Below are positions 44,820-55,143 of a stretch of 64,000 nt of DNA, one piece after another; position 1 is the stretch's first letter, and every line of letters starts with the position of its first letter. The notes under the pieces are model-generated. The model ran no database searches. It was not told the origin of the DNA and was given only the letters and a program-made list of their open reading frames with translations. A program made the translations under genes and the position numbers. This stretch comes from JACCZX01 sp963786295 (lineage in GTDB: Bacteria; Pseudomonadota; Gammaproteobacteria; Burkholderiales; Burkholderiaceae_F): the NCBI GenBank assembly GCA_963786295.1, contig CAWAYV010000035.1:1-64000 (forward strand), read 5' to 3'.

Positions 44820-45944
44820 ATGACAAACCGTGTCATTCCGCTGATCGACGCGCGCGTGGCGATTTCGCTACCGCGGGCGATCGGCAACCCTGCAGGTCAG
44901 CCGGCGCTGGGCCACGTCGCAGATCAGCTCGGGCGTCCATTGCGCGATCTGCGCATATCGGTCACCGATCGCTGCAACTTTCGGTGCACGTATTGCATGC
45001 CGAAGGAAGTCTTCAATTCGGACTATCGTTTTCTTCGTCATTCGGATCTGCTGACGTTCGAGGAAATTGCGCGGCTGGCCGCGGCGTTTGTACAGCACGG
45101 TGTCGAGAAGATCCGTCTGACGGGCGGCGAGCCGTTATTGCGCAAGGATCTGCATAAATTGATTGCGATGCTGTCGCCGATGAAGACGCGCGGCGGCAAC
45201 GAACTCGATATCGCGTTGACGACCAACGGCTCGGTTCTCGCACGCAAGGCGCGACAACTGGCAGACGCCGGCCTGAAGCGAATTACCGTCTCGCTCGACG
45301 GACTCGATGACGCGACGTTTCGGCGCATGAACGACGTCGATTTTCCGGTGCGCGATGTGCTTGAAGGCATCGAAGCCGCAACGGCCGCTGGATTGGCGCC
45401 GGTGAAGATCAACATGGTCGTCAAGCGTGGCGTCAATGAGGGCGAAATCGTCGCAATGGCGCGTCACTTTCGCGGCACCGGCCATATCGTGCGCTTTATC
45501 GAGTACATGGATGTAGGCACGTCGAACGGTTGGCGCATGGATGAAGTCGTGCCGTCGAGCGAGGTGCTGCGCTATATCGCCGAGGAATTTCCACTCGAGC
45601 CGCTCGACGCCAACTACACCGGCGAGGTGGCGGAACGATGGCGCTACCGGGACGGACAGGGCGAGATCGGCGTGATCTCCAGTGTTTCGCAGGCGTTCTG
45701 CCGCGAATGCACTCGAGCCCGTCTGTCAACCGAGGGCAAACTTTTCTTGTGCCTGTTCGCCAACCAGGGTCATGACTTGCGCACGTTGCTGCGCGGAAAC
45801 GGCCAGCAGGCTCCGGTGACGGACTCGCAACTCGAAACGGCGATCGGCCACATCTGGAGTGCGCGTGACGACCGCTATTCAGAGTTGCGCACCGAAGCGA
45901 CCGCGAAAATGCCGAAAGTCGAGATGTCGTACATCGGCGGCTAG
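44820..45944 (+). CDS. moaA: GTP 3',8-cyclase
   Basis: 374 residues. The radical-SAM cluster CNFRCTYCMP lies near residue 53 and the second cluster CRECTRARLS with CLFANQGHDLR near 300. It starts molybdenum cofactor synthesis by converting GTP with MoaC. The N-terminal extension of about 40 residues is common in this lineage. mobA follows by 6 bases. Confidence 0.96.
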   Translation: MTNRVIPLIDARVAISLPRAIGNPAGQPALGHVADQLGRPLRDLRISVTDRCNFRCTYCMPKEVFNSDYRFLRHSDLLTFEEIARLAAAFVQHGVEKIRLTGGEPLLRKDLHKLIAMLSPMKTRGGNELDIALTTNGSVLARKARQLADAGLKRITVSLDGLDDATFRRMNDVDFPVRDVLEGIEAATAAGLAPVKINMVVKRGVNEGEIVAMARHFRGTGHIVRFIEYMDVGTSNGWRMDEVVPSSEVLRYIAEEFPLEPLDANYTGEVAERWRYRDGQGEIGVISSVSQAFCRECTRARLSTEGKLFLCLFANQGHDLRTLLRGNGQQAPVTDSQLETAIGHIWSARDDRYSELRTEATAKMPKVEMSYIGG

Positions 45945-45950
45945 CGCTGC

Positions 45951-46535
45951 ATGAAAGACGTGACCGGTTTGATCCTCGCCGGTGGACGCGGTGAACGCAT
46001 GGGCGGTGCCGACAAGGGCTGGGTGATGGTTGACGGCAGGCCGCTGATCGTAAGCGTGGTCGAGCGTTTCGCGCCGCAGGTCGGGCATTTGCTGATCTCG
46101 GCCAATCGCAATATCGAACGCTATGCGGCGCTTGGCGAAGTTGTCGAAGATGACACAGCGCATGTCAATGGCGAACGCTTCGCCGGACCGTTGATCGGTG
46201 TGCTCAGCGCGTTGCGGCGCGCGCGTACCGACTGGGTCGCCATCGTTCCGTGCGATGCGCCTAATCTACCGGGCGACCTGGTGCAGCGCCTCGCGAGTGC
46301 GATGCTGGATACCGGTGCAATTGCGGCTTGTGCTCGCGCGTGCGGTCAATTGCAGCCGACGTTCGCAGTGGTAAAGACCAGCACCGTAGACCAACTTGCG
46401 TCATCGATCGCCTCCGGCGAGCGCGCCATGCATCGCTGGCTCGAATCGCTGAACGCAATCGCCGTGAACTTCGACGACGCTCAGGCGTTCATCAACGTCA
46501 ATACGATCCCCGACACCGATCAACGCGTTGCTTAA
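45951..46535 (+). CDS. mobA: molybdenum cofactor guanylyltransferase
   Basis: 194 residues. LAGGRGERMGGADKGW at the start is the GTP-binding signature with Lys; GPLIGVLSAL and VPCDAPNLP (Mg-binding Asp) follow. It attaches GMP to molybdopterin to form the MGD cofactor. Next to moaA, making a two-gene Moco unit. It converges with DUF2277. Confidence 0.95.
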   Translation: MKDVTGLILAGGRGERMGGADKGWVMVDGRPLIVSVVERFAPQVGHLLISANRNIERYAALGEVVEDDTAHVNGERFAGPLIGVLSALRRARTDWVAIVPCDAPNLPGDLVQRLASAMLDTGAIAACARACGQLQPTFAVVKTSTVDQLASSIASGERAMHRWLESLNAIAVNFDDAQAFINVNTIPDTDQRVA

Positions 46536-46537
46536 CG

Positions 46538-46882
46538 CTACGCCGGAGGGTCGCCAGAGCCTTGCGCGTCCAAGGCATACCAGCGCGCCGATACAGCGGA
46601 CAGCGCATAACCGTCATGTGGAAAACGCTCAGCAGCGCGTTCGCGTGCCTTCGCAGCTTCTTCTTCGCGGTCTTTCGGAGGTGCGCTGGTTTGCAACGAG
46701 CTCAGCAGCCCGCTGCAGATAACCGCAATTTCCTCCACGGCGTCGACAAATGGAGCTTCGTTCACTTTCGATGGCTTGTTAAAACCTGTCACCTTTCTTA
46801 CGAATTGCAGCGACGCCGCACGAATCTCTTCTTCTGTCACCGGAGGTTCGAAATTGAAGAGGGTCTTGATACTTCTGCACAT
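46538..46882 (-). CDS. DUF2277 family protein
   Basis: 114 residues. The N-terminus MCRSIKTLFNFEPPVTEEEIRAAS-type block, with the conserved MCR-x-I start and the FVRKVTGFNKPS segment, defines the family. The C-terminus is charged. Function is unknown. Confidence 0.88.
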   Translation of the reverse strand: MCRSIKTLFNFEPPVTEEEIRAASLQFVRKVTGFNKPSKVNEAPFVDAVEEIAVICSGLLSSLQTSAPPKDREEEAAKARERAAERFPHDGYALSAVSARWYALDAQGSGDPPA

Positions 46883-46924
46883 GACTGTTGCCTCGATCTG
46901 TGGGATCCACCTGAAGTTGTTTGG

Positions 46925-47453
46925 TTAGGCTCGCGCACTGCGAATAGAGGCCTGGTACGCCTCAATCTGCGGCAGCATGACCTGCCTTCTCGCCAGACTC
47001 TCGGCCGGCCAGTACTTCTCACGATCGTAATACTCGGGGACCGTCGGCATGTCGTTCGGAATGACAACCCAACGGCTGCTTCGATTCGGTGAAGATATGA
47101 ATATCGGGCGGCAATTGATCCGGCTCATCGAGCGTCCCTACGCGCACGAACCTGACCATGGGGCCGGCTCCCGCGTAATGGCTCCAAACGGCAATACAAC
47201 ACCGCGGACACCGAGCTATTTTCTGCCCCAGGCCACTTGCGGATGGCGTATCGACGATCTCCGGCTCGGCGCCGAGTAGCTGCACGCGGTCGGCCTCGAT
47301 CATCGCGTTCAGCACAAACGCCGAGCCCGTCTCGCGCTGACACCAACGGCAGTGACAACAGTGAACGAACAAGGGTGCGGTCGTCATGCGATAGCGAACG
47401 TAGCGGCAGTCGCAGCCACCTTCGAGCGGAAAGGTATCGGGCGAAGGCATCAC
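46925..47453 (-). CDS. GFA (glutathione-dependent formaldehyde-activating enzyme-like) family protein (one frameshift)
   Basis: About 175 residues (span 3n+1). Zinc ligands: GGCDCRYVRY near residue 13, HCCHCRWCQRETGSAF near 32 and CPRCCIAVW near 78. Near 47072 an extra base moves the frame; the C-terminus continues as WVVIPNDMPTVPEYYDR and ends in a helix. Many GFA proteins are not true glutathione-formaldehyde enzymes, so the substrate is unknown. Confidence 0.85.
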
Positions 47454-47507
47454 AGCAATCTACTCAGCTAAGGCGATTTACAGCATGGCTTGATCGTGCG
47501 CCGAACC

Positions 47508-48926
47508 TCAAAACCGTTTCATCAGCCGCAACATCTTCGCAACGCGTGGTTTGTACGGCGGCAGAAACAGTTTCATACCATTGAATCGCGACTGGCGAAA
47601 TACGGGCGTCAGTTTGCTGAACGTATCGAAACCCCAACGGCCATGATAGTGGCCCATGCCTGACGGACCGACGCCACCGAACGGCAGGTCTTCTTGCGCC
47701 ACGTGCATCAACGTTTCGTTGAAGCACACGCCGCCGGCGTGCGTGTTCTTCAATGCCAATTCGGCGCGCTTGCCGTCGTTGTCAAACCAGTACATCGCGA
47801 GCGGGCGCGGCTGCGCGTTGATGAACGCCATCGCGTCCTTCACGTCGTCGTAGGGAATGACCGGCAGCAGCGGCCCGAAAATTTCTTCGCGCATCAGGTC
47901 GAGGTCCGGCGATGGGTTGATCGCGATGGCCGGTGCCAGGCGACGCTTGCTGTCGTTGTGTCCTGCGCCATTAAACAGCGGCACGATTGCAGTGTCTGCG
48001 CTGCGTGCCTGCTCGATGTATCCGGCGAGGCGTTCGTACTGCCGCGCGTTGATGATGCTGCAGTAGTCAGCGTCATCGAGACCGGCGGGATACATGTCTT
48101 GCGCCTGTCGTTTGGCGGATTCGACAAACGCCGGTACTTGCGCACGCGGCACGAGCGCGTAGTCCGGTGCAATGCATGTTTGACCGGCATTTAACAGTTT
48201 GCCGGCCAGCACGCGTTGCACCGCATGTTCGATCGGATAGCCCGGTGCCACCACGGCGGGTGACTTGCCGCCCAACTCCAACGTAACGGGGGTCAGATTC
48301 TGCGATGCCGCGCCCATCACCTTACGTCCCACGCCGGTTGAGCCGGTAAAGAGCAGATGATCGAACGGTAGCGCAGCAAATTGCGAAGCGACGTCGGCAC
48401 CGCCGGTGATGACGGCCACTTCGTTCGCCCGGAATGCGCTACCGATCAGCCGCTGAAAAAGTTCGGAGAACGCCGGTGTGAATTCGGACATCTTCACCAT
48501 GGCGCGATTGCCGGCGACCAGCGCCGCCACCAGCGGGCTCACCGCCAAGAACAGCGGGTAGTTCCAGGGAACGATGATGCCCACGACACCCAACGGCCGC
48601 GGAACGACATTGGCGCGCGCGGGCAAGAACCATTTCGATACGCCAGCGCTTCGTGGCTTCATCCAGCGCCTGCCGTGCCCGATCGCACCGCGGATCTCGG
48701 AGAGGCTGGGGAAAATTTCCGCGATCTGCGTTTCGATGCGCGGTCGGCCTGCAAAGTCCGAGTCGATCGCAGTTTCAATCTCGCCTTCGTTGTCTTCGAG
48801 CAAACAGCGTAGCCGCTCGAGACGATTGCGGCGCTCGTCCCACTCGGCAAACGGCGCCGCGTCATACGCAGCACGCTGGATTTGAAAAACAACGTGAAGT
48901 TCGATTGGTGTGTCAGAAGCCTTCAT
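47508..48926 (-). CDS. coniferyl aldehyde dehydrogenase-type aldehyde dehydrogenase
   Basis: 472 residues. ALDH motifs: GIIVPWNYPLFLAVSP near 115, FTGSTGVGRKVM near 195, the catalytic Glu in LELGGKSPAV and catalytic Cys in NAGQTCIAPDYAL near 250, and EEIFGPLLPV near 340. The short N-terminus and C-terminal hydrophobic patch fit the coniferyl/fatty aldehyde group. Divergent from the GNAT gene. Physiological aldehyde is unknown. Confidence 0.9.
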   Translation of the reverse strand: MKASDTPIELHVVFQIQRAAYDAAPFAEWDERRNRLERLRCLLEDNEGEIETAIDSDFAGRPRIETQIAEIFPSLSEIRGAIGHGRRWMKPRSAGVSKWFLPARANVVPRPLGVVGIIVPWNYPLFLAVSPLVAALVAGNRAMVKMSEFTPAFSELFQRLIGSAFRANEVAVITGGADVASQFAALPFDHLLFTGSTGVGRKVMGAASQNLTPVTLELGGKSPAVVAPGYPIEHAVQRVLAGKLLNAGQTCIAPDYALVPRAQVPAFVESAKRQAQDMYPAGLDDADYCSIINARQYERLAGYIEQARSADTAIVPLFNGAGHNDSKRRLAPAIAINPSPDLDLMREEIFGPLLPVIPYDDVKDAMAFINAQPRPLAMYWFDNDGKRAELALKNTHAGGVCFNETLMHVAQEDLPFGGVGPSGMGHYHGRWGFDTFSKLTPVFRQSRFNGMKLFLPPYKPRVAKMLRLMKRF

Positions 48927-48997
48927 GCCGATAGCTTACTGCCGACCGCGGGTCGGGACTCGAGCATGTGCTTCAATTGCATGGCACGAGCGCAGAT

Positions 48998-49543
48998 ATG
49001 GCGATGAAGCAATCAACGTTGGCTGGTGAGCGGGTCTTGTTGCGCCCCTGGCAGGATCGCGACGCAGACGCTTTCGCGGCGATGAACGCCGATTCGCGCG
49101 TAATGGAATTTTTTGTCGCCCCGCTTTCGCGCGCGGAATCGGATGCGATGCTTGCTCGCATGCGTGCCGCTGCCGACGAGCGCGGCTGGGGTTGGTGGTG
49201 TGTCGACATCAACGGCGAATGCGCAGGCTTCACCGGCTTGAGTGCGCCAACGTATGAAACGTCGTTCACGCCATGTATCGAGGTAGGCTGGCGATTCAGG
49301 CCGCAATTCTGGGGGCACGGGTATGCAACGGAAGCAGCGCGGCTCGCACTCGATTACGGGTTCGACACGTTGCAGCTACAGGAAATTGTTTCGTTTACCG
49401 CTGCCGGCAATCACCGGTCACGCCGCGTGATGGAGCGCATCGGCATGCGGCGCGATCTCGGCGGAGATTTCGATCATCCCCGAGTGCCCGAAGGGCACGC
49501 GTTGCGGCGGCACGTGCTCTATCGAAAGCGGCGGCAGCAGTAG
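48998..49543 (+). CDS. GNAT family N-acetyltransferase (RimJ/RimL-like)
   Basis: 181 residues from ATG 48998; a GTG at 48968 and ATG at 49004 are alternatives. ERVLLRPWQDRDADAF at the start, VGWRFRPQFWGHGYATEAARLAL as the acetyl-CoA block near 100, and FTAAGNHRSRRVMERIGM near 130. Family members acetylate small molecules or protein N-termini. Converges with aceB. Confidence 0.9.
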   Translation: MAMKQSTLAGERVLLRPWQDRDADAFAAMNADSRVMEFFVAPLSRAESDAMLARMRAAADERGWGWWCVDINGECAGFTGLSAPTYETSFTPCIEVGWRFRPQFWGHGYATEAARLALDYGFDTLQLQEIVSFTAAGNHRSRRVMERIGMRRDLGGDFDHPRVPEGHALRRHVLYRKRRQQ

Positions 49544-49546
49544 CGG

Positions 49547-51130
49547 CTACTCGATCTCTTCGTACAGCGGCAACGTCAGGAATTCGGCGAAGTCCGGCTG
49601 CGTACTCATCTTTTCGAAAATTCGTGCGGAGTAGTCATAAGTGGGTGAGTCGGGCCCAACCACCGCCTTGACCTTTGCGAGCTCCTCGGGAATCAGCGCC
49701 CGAACCAAGTCCGCGGTCACCTTGCGTCCGTCTTCGAGGACTCCTTTGGGCGAGCGGATCCACTGCCATACCTGCGAGCGGCTGATTTCTGCGGTGGCTG
49801 CATCCTCCATCAAGTTGTGAATCGGGACGCAGCCGTTGCCGGCCAGCCACGAGCCGACGTAGTGAATGCCGACGTTGATATTCATACGCAGGCCTGCTTC
49901 GGTGATCGGCGCCTCGGGTTCGAAGTCCAGCAGATCTGCTGCATCGACTTTGACATCGTCACGCTTCTTGTCAATCTGATTGGCGCGATCACCGAGCACT
50001 TTGACGAATTCCTCCATTGCGATAGACACCAGGCCGGGATGCGCGACCCAACCGCCGTCGTAGCCGTCGATCGCATCGCGTTGTTTATCGCTACGCACGC
50101 CGGCCATTGCGGCTTCATTCTTGACGGGATCGTTCTTGATCGGAATCAGCGCACTCATGCCGCCCATCGCCGGTGCGTCGCGCCTATGGCACGTAGCCAG
50201 CAACAGCAACGCGTACGCGCGCATGAACGGGGCCGTCATCGTGACCCTGGCACGATCGGCGAGCACGAAGTTCTTATCAACCTTGAACTTCTTGATGCAC
50301 GAAAAGATGTAATCCCAGCGGCCGGCATTCAATCCTGCTGAGTGCTCCCGCAGCTCGTACAGGATCTCGTCCATCTCGAACGCCGCCAAGATCGTCTCGA
50401 TCAGCACGGTCGCTTTGATCGTGCCTTGCGGGATGCCGAGTTCCTCTTGCGTGGCGACGAAGATGTCGTTCCAGAGTCGCGCCTCAAGGTGCGACTCCAG
50501 TTTCGGCAAGTAAAAGTACGGGCCAGTGCCCCGCGCGATCAGCTCCTTCGCGTTATGAAACATGTAAAGCGCAAAGTCGAAAATCGCACCGGACACGCGC
50601 TGGCCATCGATCAGCACGTGCTTCTCATCGAGATGCCAGCCGCGCGGACGCACAATCAGGACGGCGACCTTATCGTTCAGCGAATATGTCTTGCCGCCCT
50701 GCTGTAGCGATATGTTGCGGCGAATCGCCTGCATCAAGTTGATCTGACCGGTGATCTGGTTATCCCAGTTCGGTGTATGGCTGTCCTCGAAGTCGGCCAT
50801 GTACGCATCGGCCCCCGAGTTCAGCGCATTGATGATCATCTTGCGCTCGACCGGACCGGTGATCTCGACGCGCCGGCATTGCAAATCCGCCGGCAACGGC
50901 GCAATCGTCCAATTGCCCTCGCGAACATGCTGGGTCTCGGCGAGAAAATTCGGCCGCTCGCCCGCATCAAGCCGCTTGGCACGCGCGACGCGCTTGGCCA
51001 ACAGTTCCTGCCGGCGAGATTCGAACTGACGATGCAGCTTCGCAACCAGTTCCAGCGCTTCGGTCGTCAGGACGCGCTCGAATCCCGGTCGCATCGGGGC
51101 GTCAATTGAAACGTCCTCGGTCTCGATCAT
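49547..51130 (-). CDS. aceB: malate synthase A
   Basis: 527 residues from ATG 51130, with AAGGA 9 bases upstream; longer in-frame starts lie inside the HAD gene. Family blocks: MADFEDSHTPNWDN near 115, LIVRPRGWHLDEKH near 155, YFYLPKLESHLEARLWND, ETILAAFEMDEILYELREH and GLRMNINVGIHYVGSWL. It condenses glyoxylate with acetyl-CoA, the second step of the glyoxylate shunt. Its ATG overlaps the HAD stop as ATGA. Confidence 0.96.
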   Translation of the reverse strand: MIETEDVSIDAPMRPGFERVLTTEALELVAKLHRQFESRRQELLAKRVARAKRLDAGERPNFLAETQHVREGNWTIAPLPADLQCRRVEITGPVERKMIINALNSGADAYMADFEDSHTPNWDNQITGQINLMQAIRRNISLQQGGKTYSLNDKVAVLIVRPRGWHLDEKHVLIDGQRVSGAIFDFALYMFHNAKELIARGTGPYFYLPKLESHLEARLWNDIFVATQEELGIPQGTIKATVLIETILAAFEMDEILYELREHSAGLNAGRWDYIFSCIKKFKVDKNFVLADRARVTMTAPFMRAYALLLLATCHRRDAPAMGGMSALIPIKNDPVKNEAAMAGVRSDKQRDAIDGYDGGWVAHPGLVSIAMEEFVKVLGDRANQIDKKRDDVKVDAADLLDFEPEAPITEAGLRMNINVGIHYVGSWLAGNGCVPIHNLMEDAATAEISRSQVWQWIRSPKGVLEDGRKVTADLVRALIPEELAKVKAVVGPDSPTYDYSARIFEKMSTQPDFAEFLTLPLYEEIE

Positions 51131-51822
51131 ATCGACAGTTCCTTTCCATAGTGCATCTCTTGCAAGACAAACTGCGCGGCGTCGGCCAGACTCGCGCCAG
51201 TTCCGTTGGGCTTGACCCCGAGGCGGTCGAGCACAGCATCGGTGCGATTGACCCAGAAACTCGTGTAGCCGTACCACGCCGCTGCGCACGCGTCCCAGCA
51301 ATTGCTTGAGACAAACACGATTTGGTGCGGCTGCAGCTTTAGCGCACGCGGCCCCAGCGCATACACCGATGGCGACGTCTTGAAGGCACGCACTTGATCG
51401 GCCGACAGGACTAGATCAATGTATCGATGCAAGCCGGAAGTGACGAGCGCGGTCTCGAGCATCTCGGAGTCGCCGTTGGAAAGCACGCCCAATCGAACTC
51501 CGGCGTCGTGCAACTTGACCAGCGCCGGCGCGACGTCGGCAAACGGTACGAGACGTTTGTATTCATCCGCCAGACGCGCCGCGTCGTTCGGCCCGGCGTT
51601 CAGCTTCAGCGCTTGCAACGAATACTCGAGCGCATCGCGCGTGACCTCGGAAAAACTCACGTAACGGCCGGACATCGTGCGCAGCCGTGAATATTCGATC
51701 TGCTTTTCACGCCAGAGCCGGGCAAGCTGCTCGCCTTGACCCGCAAAAAGTTCCTCAGCACGACGCGTGACCGAGTAAACGTCGAGCAGCGTTCCGAAAA
51801 CATCGAACAAAGCAGCAGCCAT
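51127..51822 (-). CDS. haloacid dehalogenase type II-like HAD hydrolase
   Basis: 231 residues. Nucleophile Asp in ALFDVFGTLLDVYS near residue 7, Ser in LGVLSNGDSEML near 115, Lys in FKTSPSVY near 147, and the type II signature FVSSNCWDACAAAWYGYTSFWVN near 175. L-2-haloacid dehalogenases release glycolate or related hydroxy acids, which could feed glyoxylate; that is inference. It lies between aceA and aceB, overlapping aceB by 4 bases. Confidence 0.85.
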   Translation of the reverse strand: MAAALFDVFGTLLDVYSVTRRAEELFAGQGEQLARLWREKQIEYSRLRTMSGRYVSFSEVTRDALEYSLQALKLNAGPNDAARLADEYKRLVPFADVAPALVKLHDAGVRLGVLSNGDSEMLETALVTSGLHRYIDLVLSADQVRAFKTSPSVYALGPRALKLQPHQIVFVSSNCWDACAAAWYGYTSFWVNRTDAVLDRLGVKPNGTGASLADAAQFVLQEMHYGKELSI

Positions 51823-51847
51823 CGCTGCCAGTCTAATTGTTCACCCT

Positions 51848-53168
<1,321 letters not shown>

Positions 53169-53580
53169 GCCATTGCTCCCGCAGGTAAGCCCAGACCGAT
53201 GGGCAGTTGGTCATAAAAAACGAACAGCAGAAATCGTACGAGGCTTTATGCGACGCAACAAGCAGGCTAATTTATATAAGAGTCAAAAATGTCTCTTAAA
53301 AACCAATGTGATAGATCAATGATGCCACTATACGAAACTCATTTCGCCATTTTGAAAAGTTGAGTGCTGCCCTGCAATACAGAACATTTCGGATTACGAA
53401 AAATCGTGCGAGGAATGAAACGCGATCGATTACCAAAGATGCGGCATAGGAATGCGCGCAGAAATTAGATGCGTGCGCCCAAGCATTTCGGGCAAATCCT
53501 GATGAACGCGATCTGCCACATTTGCGTTACCGATTCAAAGCGCTCGCAAAGGGCTTGCGCACTAACCCACTCGAAACACC
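53169..53580 (-). promoter_or_regulatory. aceA upstream region with promoter and inverted repeat
   Basis: This 412-base AT-rich gap has no supported gene. On the minus strand a -35-like TTAAGA (53299-53294) and -10 TATAAA (53276-53271) are 17 bases apart, about 95 bases before aceA. A perfect inverted repeat TAAGAG-N10-CTCTTA at 53277-53298 sits in the spacer and overlaps the -35, as expected for an operator. The repressor or activator is unknown. Confidence 0.5.
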
Positions 53581-53859
53581 ATGAACGTCCTCGGCATCCA
53601 ACTGAACGCCCCCTCCTTGATGGGACTGATACGAATGCTCGGCTTTACCCTGGCCGCGATCGCACTGGTCGAAATTGCCGACTCCCTGAACTCGGGCGTG
53701 TGGGCTAGCGAAGGGTCACTGTCGTTTATCGTCGGTGGTTTCTCGGGCTTCTTGCTGAATGAATCCGGTGCCGATTTTGCAAAACACGGCTGGCGCGCAT
53801 TTGCGCTGCTGATGGCTTGCGCGATCTTCGTATTCGCAGCGTTCAGCCTGGCGCTGTAG
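53581..53859 (+). CDS. hypothetical small membrane protein
   Basis: 92 residues with three hydrophobic stretches: about 14-31 (LIRMLGFTLAAIALVEIA), 47-58 (LSFIVGGFSGFL) and 73-92 (FALLMACAIFVFAAFSLAL). No clear ribosome-binding site precedes ATG 53581, and I recognise no family. Hydrophobic patterning and the absence of anything plausible on the other strand support it. It converges with the MFS gene with 18 bases between. Confidence 0.5.
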   Translation: MNVLGIQLNAPSLMGLIRMLGFTLAAIALVEIADSLNSGVWASEGSLSFIVGGFSGFLLNESGADFAKHGWRAFALLMACAIFVFAAFSLAL

Positions 53860-53877
53860 CAAGTCGCTGTACAACTC

Positions 53878-55143
53878 TTACGCAGCAACCGCCCTGCTGC
53901 GCGCTGCAGTGCCGATTCGCATTGCGGTGAGCAGCGCAGCCACCTGCAGCATCGCCACCGCAACGAGAGCCGCTTGAAACTTTCCCGCGTCGAGTAGCGG
54001 GCCGAAGACCAGCGGAGACATCGCAAGCCCAACATCCAGCCCCGAATAAACGAAACCGTAGATGCGGCCGAAAGCCGTCTTGCCGAACTGGCTGGTCGCT
54101 GCGCGCCTGACCAACAGATCGCGATTCGGTCCCGACGTACCCACACCGAAACCCATCAGCACCATCGTCGGGAAGACCAGAGCCGCTCCGATCTGCCCCG
54201 ATGCCAGTAGCAGCGCCATTAGCGCGCTGAATCCGAGCGCTATTGCGATCAAGCGATCATTGCGTTCGTTACGCGACGCGAGAAAGCCGCCGGTGATCGT
54301 TCCGGCGGCGCTGCCCAGCAAATACGCAGTCAAGCTTCCAGTGGCAACGACCAGCGACATCCCGTAGACGTTGCCGAGAATTGCCGGCGAATAATTTTGC
54401 AAGATGCCGAACGCAGCGGTCACGAAAAAGAAGAATGCAAAGCAGAGCCACACCGGCGTCGATCGGAGAAACGCGAATTGATTGGCGGCTGCTCCTTTGA
54501 CTGCCGCGACCTGCGCATGGCTCGGCACGACCAGCTCCGCCGCCGCACTCGCCAGCATCGATCGCCGCAAAAACAAAATTGCCAGAACGGCAGCGCCTAC
54601 CGAGGCCGCTGCAAATCCCGCCGCCTGCCATCCAGCGAAAGTCGCAATACCCGCCATGAAGACCGGTGCTGCTGCCCAGCCCAGATTTCCGGAAAGGCCG
54701 TGGACCGAAAACGCATGCCCGAGCCGCGGTTGCGCTACGCGGCGATTGAGCAGTGTGAAATCGGCCGGATGAAAGATGCTGTTGCCAAGTCCGGCGACCG
54801 CTGCAGTCACGAGCAGCATCGCGTAACTGTTCGACATACCCAGTATTACGCCCGATAGCGCAAGCAAGCCGATGCCGAAGAACAGCACCGGCCGCGACCC
54901 GACTTTATCGACGACGAAACCCGCGAGCGCCTGCCCGATCCCGCTGATGACGAAGAATGTCGTCATCAACAATCCGGCCTCTGTGTAAGACAGATCAAAG
55001 TCCTTCATCAGCCACGGGAACAGTGGCGGCAACATCAAGTGAAAGAAATGCGAAGTACCGTGCGCCAGCCCGACCAGGCCGATCACTTCGGCATCATGGC
55101 GAATCGACGAAGAGGTGGAAGAAGGCGAACTTGATGGATTCAT
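53878..55143 (-). CDS. MFS transporter
   Basis: 421 residues, about twelve membrane helices. MFS signatures: GFVVDKVGSRPVLFFGIGLL between helices 2 and 3 and a similar GGFLASRNERNDRL loop in the second half. The start (HGTSHFFHLMLPPLFPWLMKDF) recalls fosmidomycin-resistance-type MFS proteins. Substrate is not predictable. Its 5' end overlaps the divergent 5'-nucleotidase start by 10 bases, so the true start may be a little further in. Confidence 0.85.
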   Translation of the reverse strand: MNPSSSPSSTSSSIRHDAEVIGLVGLAHGTSHFFHLMLPPLFPWLMKDFDLSYTEAGLLMTTFFVISGIGQALAGFVVDKVGSRPVLFFGIGLLALSGVILGMSNSYAMLLVTAAVAGLGNSIFHPADFTLLNRRVAQPRLGHAFSVHGLSGNLGWAAAPVFMAGIATFAGWQAAGFAAASVGAAVLAILFLRRSMLASAAAELVVPSHAQVAAVKGAAANQFAFLRSTPVWLCFAFFFFVTAAFGILQNYSPAILGNVYGMSLVVATGSLTAYLLGSAAGTITGGFLASRNERNDRLIAIALGFSALMALLLASGQIGAALVFPTMVLMGFGVGTSGPNRDLLVRRAATSQFGKTAFGRIYGFVYSGLDVGLAMSPLVFGPLLDAGKFQAALVAVAMLQVAALLTAMRIGTAARSRAVAA

